The translations under genes were made by a program, and so were the position numbers. Positions 1 through 8,039 of a stretch of 22,086 bases of DNA are shown in pieces. The stretch covers positions 11,999 through 34,084 of the forward strand of contig BMAT01008349.1 in the NCBI GenBank assembly GCA_019649035.1, in the 5' to 3' direction. Positions within the stretch are counted from its first letter, which is position 1; every line of letters begins with the position of its first letter. The notes beneath the pieces were generated by a model that saw nothing but the letters and a program-made list of their open reading frames with translations, ran no database searches and was not told the DNA's origin. The DNA is from Elysia marginata (taxonomy: Eukaryota > Mollusca > Gastropoda > Plakobranchidae).

Positions 1-710
1 TTGCAGAGGACAGATAATTCTGCTAACTCTTTTCTGATCAATTTATGTAAGAATAACCCATTCTGCCAGATCACCATCCTTCGTTCCTTTATCAGTTGCA
101 ATATTTTATTCATAAGTATCATTATTTTATTGGCCTGGTTTTATTAATAGCATTATTTTGAATCTACTCTAAACCATCATGAGTAATAACGTTCTGCTGA
201 CCCCCAGTCCCATGCCCTTCTCCTCCAGTAACATAACTCTACTCTATTTTGTGGAAAGCCTTTTTTTATTTATCAATCCACATTTGATGAATATTTTATT
301 GTATTTTATTAGAGGGCGAGTGGAGGGCATCAGGCAGCGTAATCAATGAATCGTGCACATAGAGGTCTAATAACAAAATTCCGTGATCATGTCACACCTA
401 ACATTCTTTGGACCATACGGACCGTTCTCCACTGCGCATTGCGATTCTGTAATTATCTCGGGCAACCAGTTCAGATCTGTCGGTTGTCTGAATTTTTTAT
501 TAGGGTAAACGCATTTTAAAATAGATTCATTTTTTTGTGTGTTTATATACTCTCAATCAAGAATGGTTCATATACGGTTTACGTAAACCGCTTAAAGCAT
601 AAAATGTAGATTAGGCGCTATATTTTAAAAAAAACGCTCTTCACTTCTTTTTACCTTACTTTAAACTTTTGCGGTTCATGCAGTTTTTTTTAAACTATTA
701 CTCCCTACAG
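1..710. other. Upstream flank or intron of the CIMIP5-like gene; no gene seen
   Basis: This AT-rich stretch lies before the first recognisable CIMIP5 exon and ends in a usable splice acceptor (ctccctacag, 701-710). The exon's reading frame runs straight into an in-frame TAA just upstream, so coding cannot simply extend leftwards and an earlier exon must exist. I could not identify it. The only other structure seen is a 16-bp perfect palindrome at 575-590. Confidence 0.5.
575..590. repeat. 16-bp perfect palindrome
   Basis: The sequence CGGTTTACGTAAACCG reads the same on both strands. It lies about 120 bp before the first recognised CIMIP5 exon. It could be a dimeric factor site or chance; no function is assigned. 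Confidence 0.6.
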
Positions 711-875
711 CGGCTACAATGATTCGTGTGGAAACAAAACGTCAGCCCCGGCCCCAGGACCCTCAGCCACAGGCAAGGCCGGCAAGGGAGGCGACTTCGA
801 CAAATGTAACGCTGTTATACAGGATGTGATTTGGAAGCAGAGTGTTCACTCGGAAAGGCGCTGTCTCAAGAACTG
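711..875 (+). CDS. CIMIP5: CIMIP5 exon encoding the N-terminal part present here
   Basis: The acceptor is ctccctacag and the donor is AACTG|gtgagg. The exon holds 54 codons starting GYNDSCGNKT and ending ERRCLKN, with one leading base and two trailing bases; the split codon becomes Trp with the next exon. There is no Met in this frame and a TAA lies just upstream, so this is not the first coding exon. Confidence 0.78.
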
Positions 876-1564
876 GTGAGGAGCAGAATGTCTTTGTATG
901 AGCATTATTCTGTGTGTGTGTGTCTTCATTTCTCTGTGTTTATCTCTTGCTTTCTCTGTGTCTGTTTCTGTCTGTCTCTCGCTTTCTCTGTGTCTGTTTC
1001 TGTTTGTCTATTGCTATCTTTGTGTCTGTTTCTGTCTGTCTCTTGCTTTCTCTGTGTCTGTTTCTGGGTGTCTCTTGCTTTCTCTGTGTCTGTCTCTGTA
1101 TGTCTGTTGCTTTCTCTGTGTCTGTTGCTTTCTCTGTGTCTATTTCTATCTGTCTCTTGCTTTCTTTGTGTCTGTCTCTGTCTGCCTGTTGCTTTCTCTG
1201 TGTCTGTTGCTTTCTCTGTGTCTGTTTCTATCTGTCTCTCGCTTTCTTTGTGTCTGTCTCTGCCTATCTGTTGCTTTTTCTGTCTATCTCTTGCTCTCTC
1301 TGTGTCCATCTCCGCCTGTCTGCTGCTTTCTCTGTGTCTTACTTTCTATGTGCCTGACTCTGTCCGTCTGATTATATTTTGTAGTATCCAATTTACCAAC
1401 CAATATAGATTTTATTCCATCTCAAATCATCGTCTTTCTCTATATCAACATCTCTATCACTATGGTTGCACATAAATACAAATTTCATTGTCATCAGCCA
1501 CGGCGGCAGCACCACCGGAGATCATCATCATCCTCATCATGACCACCATCACCACCACCACAAC

Positions 1565-1608
<44 letters not shown>

Positions 1609-3224
1609 ACAATAACAACATCATCATAAGCATAAATACCACTATCATCATTATCACCACCATTACTGTCATCATCACCATCATTATCATCATCATTACC
1701 ATCACCCTCAAAATCATCATTATTATAATCACAATCTTCATCATCATCGTCATGATCAATATCATCATCTTTATCCACAACACCATCATTATCATCGAAG
1801 GACCTAAAAATCTCCACACAGTTTCTTCATTTTACATTTTCAAATAGTATTAGAAATTAAAGAACCAAAAAGCTATAGAAAGCTATTCTTCCTTGATCAT
1901 AATATTAGCAAAGCCTAAAGTTATTTTTTGATTGTCCGTTTTATTTATTCACCAGGGAAGAAGATTGGGGGTTTCTCACAGACTACGATGCTAAAGTGAG
2001 TATAACAGTCATGAGGTTTCATTGAATTTGAATGTTGCAATCGTTTGTGTAAATTATAAGCCCAAGAAGTAACCTACATAACTTACGACACATGGCACGC
2101 AGATCCTAGGCCTTAAGGCTAAAACAGATGAAATCATAGAACACATAACTTAAAATGGAAATGAAATGGCAGTCAAAATTTAATCTACACCTAGGCCTTA
2201 TACAGAGTCTAGATCAAGATATCTTTTACATCTTCTTCTAAATCTAGATTACCTATATTGATTTCTAGGTGTAACTTAGTAAGTCAAATTTTTAGACTGT
2301 TAATCTGCAAAAGCGTGTAAAATGCCACTTCTCATTAGAGGCCCCTTATTTTCATCAATATTTTTTATTTCTCGATGGGAATTCCTATTTGTGCTCTAAA
2401 GAAAACGTAATATGCGTTTTAGTCCGTAAATATCTTTGCATTTTTTTATTACTTTCTTGGTGTCATTTTTTATTTTTGTTAATTTGGTTGTTTTGTTTTA
2501 ATGCATGAGTTTTTTCTTATGTATTTGTTATTCTTTCTATATATTGTAATCCTTACTGAAACCAACAATTACCGGCTCTCTTTCAAGCGAATGACCTTTC
2601 CTGTTTATGTTGTGAGAGTGTTATTCTCTCTAGCAAAAATTATACTATGTGTTAATGTTAATAAAGTATTATTTTCTGTCTAGCAGAAATACTATTAAGT
2701 GACTATAATCTTTTTTGTCAATAAAAATATTTTTTTGTTTACGTGTTGGTGATAATAAGGTACTATCTTCTGCCTATCAAAAATACTATTTGTCAACGTG
2801 TATGTGTATTAGTAGTGAAGAAAGACGACCACAAACTTAGATATAGCAACAGAGAAGACGAAAGATAGAACAAGACAATACAGTGCAGAACATGAACATA
2901 GTAGGATTCAAACCCGCACCACGAGCCGGCAAAACTTGACAAACATAAATTCCTGAAGCTCTTAAAGACTTTCGAGGTTTTCATGCACGATGCAAAATTT
3001 AAATGTGTTGACCTTGTGGTATTTCCTCTCAGGGCAACATAAAGGAGAAGGAAGAACTTCCAGAAAAATCAAACATGTTCAGCGACAACATCCCCAACAC
3101 AAACTCTGGTAACTATGGCAACCGCGTCAACACCGATACCGGAAAAACAATGCAGAGTTTGGAGTACAAGTTCTTCGCTGAGGGAAGACGCAAAAAGCTA
3201 CCCAAAGAAATGATTTGTTATTGA
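711..3224 (+). CDS. CIMIP5: CIMIP5 / C2orf50-like ciliary microtubule inner protein (5' end missing)
   Basis: Three exons, 711-875, 1956-1995 and 3033-3224, join in frame to give 131 residues ending in TGA. Splice sites are GT-AG with consistent phases (2, then 0). The joined protein follows the human C2orf50 protein as I remember it: an ERR...NW segment, then WGFLTDYDAKGNIKEKEELP, then FSDNIPN, RVNTDTGKT and a basic C-terminus with EGRRKKL. The human protein is about 162 residues, so roughly the first 30 residues lie in an exon I could not find. By family knowledge the protein sits inside ciliary or flagellar doublet microtubules; the symbol comes from memory. The N-terminal part is rich in Gly, Ala, Pro and Lys and looks disordered. 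A polyadenylation signal follows at 3350. Family identity is strong because conserved blocks fall on both sides of each splice; the exact 5' structure is open. Confidence 0.83.
915..1360. repeat. Minisatellite, 32-bp unit with 18-bp variants
   Basis: The anchor GCTTTCTCTGTG (with small changes) recurs at 949, 981, 1013, 1045, 1077, 1109, 1127, 1159, 1191, 1209, 1241 and 1273. The spacing is exactly 32 bp except for two 18-bp steps (1109 to 1127 and 1191 to 1209). One strand is almost only T, C and G and lacks stop trinucleotides, which explains the overlapping open frames. Confidence 0.9.
1520..1800. repeat. (ATC)n microsatellite, perfect core and degenerate flanks
   Basis: A perfect (ATC)n run of about 14 units occupies 1566-1608. 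It is surrounded by degenerate CAT/CAC/ATC triplets out to about 1800. The translations are poly-Ile/Thr or poly-Asp/Met, typical of triplet repeats rather than genes. Confidence 0.93.
1956..1995 (+). CDS. CIMIP5: CIMIP5 40-bp microexon
   Basis: The acceptor is ttattcaccag and the donor is GCTAAA|gtgagt. The exon completes a Trp codon and adds 13 residues, EEDWGFLTDYDAK. This block aligns with the highly conserved W-x-F-L-x-D-Y-D segment of C2orf50. Because it is only 40 bp, automatic prediction may miss it. Confidence 0.82.
2186..2273. repeat. Short imperfect foldback
   Basis: TACACCTAG at 2186-2194 is the exact inverse of CTAGGTGTA at 2265-2273. Similarity continues inward, with a TCTAGAT core in each arm. 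It could form a hairpin of about 88 bp or be a MITE remnant. Confidence 0.5.
2649..2790. repeat. Degenerate two-copy direct repeat, about 94 bp apart
   Basis: A block starting GTGTTAATGTTAATAAAG at 2649 recurs as GTGTTGGTGATAATAAGG at 2743. Both are followed by related segments ending in AAATACTATT. It is intronic and non-coding. Confidence 0.5.
2795..2980 (-). repeat. Possible tRNA-derived SINE remnant
   Basis: On the minus strand, GGTGCGGGTTTGAATCCTAC (about 2902-2922) resembles a pol III B box (GGTTCGANTCC) in a tRNA T-arm. It is preceded by CCGGCTCGTG, as in many tRNA-related SINE heads, and by a weak A-box-like stretch about 50 bp upstream. The A box and arms are too decayed for a working tRNA. 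The extent of the tail is a guess. Confidence 0.35.
3033..3224 (+). CDS. CIMIP5: CIMIP5 terminal coding exon
   Basis: The acceptor tttcctctcag is followed by GGC in phase 0. The exon encodes 63 residues and ends with TGA at 3222-3224. Conserved blocks include GNIKEKEELPEK, MFSDNIPNTNSG, RVNTDTGKTMQSLEYKFF and EGRRKKLPKEM, matching the C-terminal half of C2orf50. Codon use is less AT-rich than the flanks. Confidence 0.85.
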   Translation, partial: GNIKEKEELPEKSNMFSDNIPNTNSGNYGNRVNTDTGKTMQSLEYKFFAEGRRKKLPKEMICY

Positions 3225-3349
3225 TGACGGGAGGAAACTTAAGCTTGTTTATATATTGTCCCTTTTAAGCTAAAATCATATTGCATAAAAATTAATGATC
3301 TTGCTGATATAACCATTCTGAAAATACTGTTATTGTAATTGTTTCTGTT

Positions 3350-3355
3350 AATAAA
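3350..3355 (+). terminator. Polyadenylation signal AATAAA of CIMIP5
   Basis: A canonical AATAAA lies 126 bp after the CIMIP5 stop codon, in AT-rich DNA, at a typical distance for a short 3' UTR. Confidence 0.6.
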
Positions 3356-3544
3356 ATATTAAAATTATGACTGTTGATGTATGGAGACATTTTTTTTCTC
3401 TGTAAACTATTTTGAGATAATTATGTGAATTACTTGACTTCAAATTTTCAAACATCGACTGCTCTTAGATACGGCAAAGAAAGAGATATGGGGAGAGACA
3501 GATAGAGAGGGTTAACTTCTAAAAGAGCTACAGAAGTTAAGTGT

Positions 3545-3641
3545 GAGTGATAGAGAAAGAGAGAGATAGAGAGAGACACAGAGAGAGAGAGAGACAGAGA
3601 GACTGGCACAGAGAGAATGGGGAAGAAGCACAGGGGGGGGG
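3545..3641. repeat. (GA)-rich simple repeat ending in a G9 run
   Basis: GAGA/GACA-type low-complexity sequence runs from about 3545 to 3620, followed by nine consecutive G at 3633-3641. The overlapping open frame is an artefact of this repeat. Confidence 0.85.
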
Positions 3642-5616
3642 TAGAAATAAAAAGAGAGAAAGATTAGAAGGACGAAACACTCCCCTAACCTTATTTTTTG
3701 TATCCATCAGCTATAAAGCTATAATTATGTATGGTTTGTTGTCCATATGATTTCCTAAATGTCAAAGAATCTCATGCAAAATTCTTCTTAACAATGAACT
3801 TTTTTTTCAAACCGAATCACCATGTAACAGTAAATGTCGTACACGTTTGTTTTTTTTAGCAATAACTGCAAGGATCTACTTGTTCTCAGAAAGACCAATG
3901 GTGACGCCGAGGAAAATTGCACTTTATTTCATATTATAGCAAATTACAGACACAATTTCGCATCATGGGAATTTAACCATTTTAATATAATTATTACCGT
4001 AGACTATTTCTTCGACATCTGGTTTCTTTTTCCTCCCTTTAATATATGACTGTGATAGCCTTAGCTTTAAATTTTATCGTAACAAGCTATATTCACAATA
4101 ACCCAAAACCATTTATGATACGTTAAAATATTAATAATTGTAATTATAGTGTAATTATACTGTTCTCGCAAAAATACAATGGCGTTCGCAACTTTATCTC
4201 TCTGTTTAATTTTGTAACGATGTGAGAAACACGCTCCGCTTACTTCTTCTTTTAAGAGCCACGACCTGGGTAACTCAGATACAAGTCGCTAGAGTCAGTT
4301 TTATCTATCGAGTCTTTTAAACGGGGATTGTTATCTTAAAGTGAGATGAAAGAGCTCTATATTTTGTGAATATCTTTTAACTCTCAGATACCCAACCATT
4401 TTGGACATTTCGAAGAAATTCCACGACTTGTTCTCTTTTTTTCTATTCAATTTGTATGATATGGAGCATTTTTATGTTCCATAATGAGCTTCATTGGGAC
4501 AGTCTTGCGATCAGTCAAAATGAGTCTTCAAGTCGAAACTTGAAAATATTCACATATTGCCCTAACAGAAAAGCTTATTTTCTCAATTTTCAACCTCTAT
4601 CATGTTTCTGTGTGAAGTTATAGGCGTTTGAAGTCAGGAGGGTAAGGACTAGTGAAACTTCAGATTGGGGAGAAAACTGAAACTTTGACCACTCCAAAGG
4701 TTAAAAGTCCTTATTAAACCTTACCAATTGAAATTTGAACATAGAAAACATGGAATTTGAACCCGAATTAGGTGTGAAACTGTCCACAAACAGTTTTAGG
4801 GTCAATTTAAAAAAATTAATACCCACTAAATGTTGAAAGCGTATTATCTCAAAACTAGGAAGTGCGACTTACGACTCATTTGGACAGACTGCGAGATCTT
4901 TGTACCCAGATTGTCTAACCTTTCATTTGGTGGTTTTTTTTTCTGGTCAATTTACATAATTTTGTTCTTCAGCTTTGCCTCTTTCATATGACTTTGACAT
5001 TACCACAACGTGCAGAAGATTCAGAGAGCGTAATGTTGTATTGAAGATTTATCCAAAGACTTGTTTACTGGACATTAATCCTGATGTATAAAACTCCTCA
5101 AGGTATTAACAATGTCACCAAAGCTTTTGTCTATTTTCTGTAGTGATGTCTGCTCGTAATAATTCTCTAGATTTCTAAGATGCTGACCGCTGTGAAAGCT
5201 TTTACACTAAATCTGTAATTGTCTATTTATACTTAACGCCAAACTTCTATAGATCTCTAACGTGATGACTTCATCATATTACATTCATGCACTTGCATTC
5301 AACCATTTTAACAATTATTTTCATGTACTGCTACTTTCAAAGTTTGTTAGATCTCTAAGATAGTGACCCGAAAGAATAAATCAGATTGTCATACCACTGT
5401 CATCAAAATTTTGTATATATTGTGAGACTGGTTAGATTTGTATAACCTTACCAGCAACAATGTATATTTTTTTTGTCTCTCCAAGCCGTTTGTATACTAC
5501 TTTCAATGCTCTCTTGAGAAATTGCATATGTTTAGTTATGATTGTCTCTTAATTTCGCTTCATCTATACAAAAGTGCAGTTGAAGAAAATTATAACATAT
5601 TATAACGATCTCTTTA

Positions 5617-6175
5617 TAGGCCTAAAGCCTGTTTAGTCTCAGCGCGGATCTCCTGTCTCTTGTCTTGAAAATTTTGGTATTTTTAGCTACATTATAATAT
5701 TTTATGCATTGTTTTACACAATAATCTTGAAGCTCAAGTTTTCGTTTTAAAATAAATGAAAAGCCTTCTATTCTTTTTGGAGATACATAGGCTTTAAATG
5801 CAGTATGCCTTCAATTATCTATACAAGAAACGCCGACCCATAAGTTAGAGTCCAACGTTAAGCTTATGCTTAGGCCCTAGGCCACCGTACTGGCCCAGCT
5901 TAGGCCTCATTTATTTCTAAATTTAATCCTATAACAATGCGAAAATTGCATCTAGGCTTTCTGTGCAGGCCGAATAAGTAGGCCTACATTATAGCCATTG
6001 CTCGCATGAAGTTGCGGTTTCCTCATTAGTGTATAGAACTATCGGTAAAAATTTTGCTAAGGTAGGCCTACTTTGAAAAACGGCTTGGACCTTCCCAAAA
6101 CCATTAACTTTCAATACGGTACGATAAAAACAAGAGCAACAACTGCAGCAAGCTTATAGTATTTAGATAGGCCTA
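5617..6175. repeat. Cluster of TAGGCCTA palindromes
   Basis: Perfect TAGGCCTA occurs at 5617, 5979, 6063 and 6168. Two are extended to GTAGGCCTAC (5978-5987 and 6062-6071). Partial versions (AGGCCT, CTAGGC) are scattered between them. This density is far above chance in AT-rich DNA. Confidence 0.7.
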
Positions 6176-6372
6176 CTTTTTATGGAGTTCTGATTATTCT
6201 TTGTTTCCTATGCAAGTTTAACTATCGCCATAGTCTTTACAGCTTGTTTATTTTATTGTTTTACAATATTTGTCGGGCTTATTTTGTTTTCTTTTTGTCT
6301 TTTGCTTATATTGATCATTATTATGATCTCTGTCTCGGTAATTTTCTTTTGCATGGGTAAAAATATACTCAT

Positions 6373-6510
6373 TAAAACCACTCTTCTTAAAAAGTTTTAT
6401 AGTTTTTTTGTTGTTTTTTTTTTAAGCTAAAACCACTCTTCTTAACATTTTTATAGTTTTTTTTTAAAGCTAAAACCACTCTTCTTAAAAATTGTATAGC
6501 TTTTTAGCTC
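6373..6510. repeat. Three-copy short tandem repeat
   Basis: AAAACCACTCTTCTTAA begins at 6373, 6429 and 6472. Each copy is followed by a short AT-rich stretch with TATAG and a T-run; the second and third are also preceded by AAGCT. The 56- and 43-bp spacings differ mainly by T-run length. Confidence 0.85.
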
Positions 6511-7008
6511 ACTCATTCCTCATCGTAATGAAAAACTTGGCTCATAATTCTATTTGTCTAGATCTATAGGCCGTCGACTCTTTTTGCAATCGCTTAAATA
6601 ATTTTAAATCTTTTTTCTCTGTCCTTTACGAAAGTTATTAATAAAAGAACATTTACTACACCAAATTTGTTAGTTTTTTTTTTTTAATATTTTTTTAAAA
6701 ACTTTTTTTGGCAAAATATAGAGGAGCCTGCATGTCATGAGGCTGTGATAAAGCGTGATGAATCTCTCGTTTGTGATGATTGAAAAAAAGGATGTTTCCT
6801 ATAATAACACATAAAATAACTGCTGTTAAAATTAATTGGATTTATGTTTCTCTTAAACTAAATGATAATGCCCTTCCCTAACTTATTAGTGAATTGCTCA
6901 AGTATCCAATAATCCTATGATGTTGGGATGCAGGCGAAAATTTTGTCCTGTTCTTGTCTAAGTTTTTGTCAGCAGTACGCCAGAGCGATTAGCTAATTAA
7001 TTGCTTTT

Positions 7009-7013
<5 letters not shown>

Positions 7014-7054
<41 letters not shown>
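7014..7054. repeat. (AG)n microsatellite
   Basis: An uninterrupted AG dinucleotide run of about 20 units. Confidence 0.97.
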
Positions 7055-7057
<3 letters not shown>

Positions 7058-7442
7058 GATAACAAAACAAATTACAGAGGAGGAAACATCTTTGTGCAGA
7101 AATGAAAAAATTAGGAGATAATTATCGTGACACATATTCTTCCCCATTATGGAACACTATTGTAGGTCGATTCTTTTCCGAAATCGAGTTTTTTTTAAAC
7201 CATAGTAATGAATATCGATACCGGTTCTCTTTGACGCCAATCATAGGAGGAATAAAACATTAAAAAGCGAAGATATGAGCAAACAAAATTTTATCGTAGG
7301 TAAACGATATTTATATTTCGGCATAGAAGATTAAAGTATCCATACCTATATTACTTTCCTTGAAAGCGCTGTCTTTGAAATTGTAAGTAGATTAACAATA
7401 GTTTTCTATAATTTAACAGAGAGGTCATGGTTTCAAAAGTCA

Positions 7443-7702
7443 AAACAACAGTAACTGTTAGCGCGCTTCAAATAGTAGCCTAATATCTACAGCAATGTAA
7501 ACAAGGTCAACAGCATGGTGCGAGAGGAAATTTTATTTAAACTACAAAGACGACATACATCTTATGGCTTAATAACAACAATTACAACTATAAGTGCACT
7601 GCAAATAGTAATATCTACGGCAATATAAACAAGGTCAAATCCTTGATGCGAAAGGTCATTATACTAAATATACAAATATACGACATACATTTCGTGAAAT
7701 TC
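7443..7702. repeat. Two-copy tandem repeat, about 128-130 bp
   Basis: The first copy (about 7443-7571) and the second (about 7572-7702) share in order: AACAACA, GCAAATAGTA-like, ATATCTACRGCAATRTAAAC, ACAAGGTCAA (7501 and 7629), GATGCGA/GGTGCGA and ACGACATACAT (7550 and 7680). Spacing is 128 bp early and 130 bp late. It is non-coding and lies about 340 bp before the transposase fossil, so it may be a subterminal repeat of that element. Confidence 0.8.
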
Positions 7703-8039
7703 AACAATTCATTTCAACAGTTTTATTAGGCCAGAGACCAATTCATCAATATAGAGCAACATTCGTATCTCCAAGTACAGTTATTAAGTACAATTTCAAG
7801 TACAATCATCGATTAGATACGTACACGCTCGCGCTACCCAGCCGGAAAATACATGAGAGATACAATACTAGACATGCCGCTACATCAATTCACTTGTGAC
7901 CTTCAATCCCGAAGGCCTTTGAGAATTTCATATTCTACAATCTAAATACCGCGCTCTATGAGAACAAATCAGATTCAGAGCCCTACGAAAATCACGCGCA
8001 AGCAAACGCTAGGTATTTAAATTTTTTAATATTCATTTA
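7703..8039. other. Non-coding stretch before the transposase fossil
   Basis: No gene is seen. A small motif AAGTACA recurs three times near 7775-7810. It could be the 5' part of the decayed element, but no end or target duplication could be recognised. Confidence 0.4.

Larger units (their letters stand above)
876..1955 (+). other. Intron between CIMIP5 exons, filled with tandem repeats
   Basis: This 1080-bp intron is mostly a pyrimidine-rich minisatellite (about 915-1360) and an (ATC)-rich tract (about 1520-1800). The repeats create long open frames on both strands, but their translations are pure low complexity and cross the intron, so none is a gene. Confidence 0.75.
1996..3032 (+). other. 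Second intron of the CIMIP5-like gene
   Basis: The donor is AAA|gtgagt and the acceptor is tttcctctcag. It contains an approximately 88-bp foldback (2186-2273), a degenerate direct repeat with a motif like CTGTCTAGCAGAAATACTAT at about 2660-2690 and again at about 2765-2788, and a tRNA-like SINE remnant near 2900-2975. No other gene is seen. Confidence 0.75.
3360..7440. other. Intergenic region, no gene recognised
   Basis: About 4 kb of AT-rich DNA with simple repeats and short degenerate repeats. Small open frames (for example 3547-3750 and 3834-4049) show no recognisable protein; the first is mostly GA repeat. Repeat structures inside are listed separately. A degenerate motif TAGATYTCTAASRTG recurs at 5168, 5250 and 5348, hinting at an old tandem repeat with 82-98 bp spacing. 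Confidence 0.55.

Noticed and set aside
389-504. Candidate first exon for CIMIP5 (ATG at 389, phase-compatible weak donor before gtaaac)
   Set aside because: The phase fits, but the 38 codons do not resemble the family N-terminus and the donor is weak, so chance is more likely.
831-1475. Long overlapping open frames on both strands (up to 214 residues)
   Set aside because: They are translations of the 32-bp minisatellite inside a CIMIP5 intron; composition is Cys/Leu/Ser/Val low complexity and several frames are open at once.
1460-1847. Open frames on both strands rich in Ile/Thr, Met or Asp
   Set aside because: They are triplet-repeat artefacts of the (ATC)n tract.
3834-4049. 71-residue open frame starting MSYTFVFFSNNCKD
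   Set aside because: No recognisable family, AT-rich composition and no splice context that links it to a gene.
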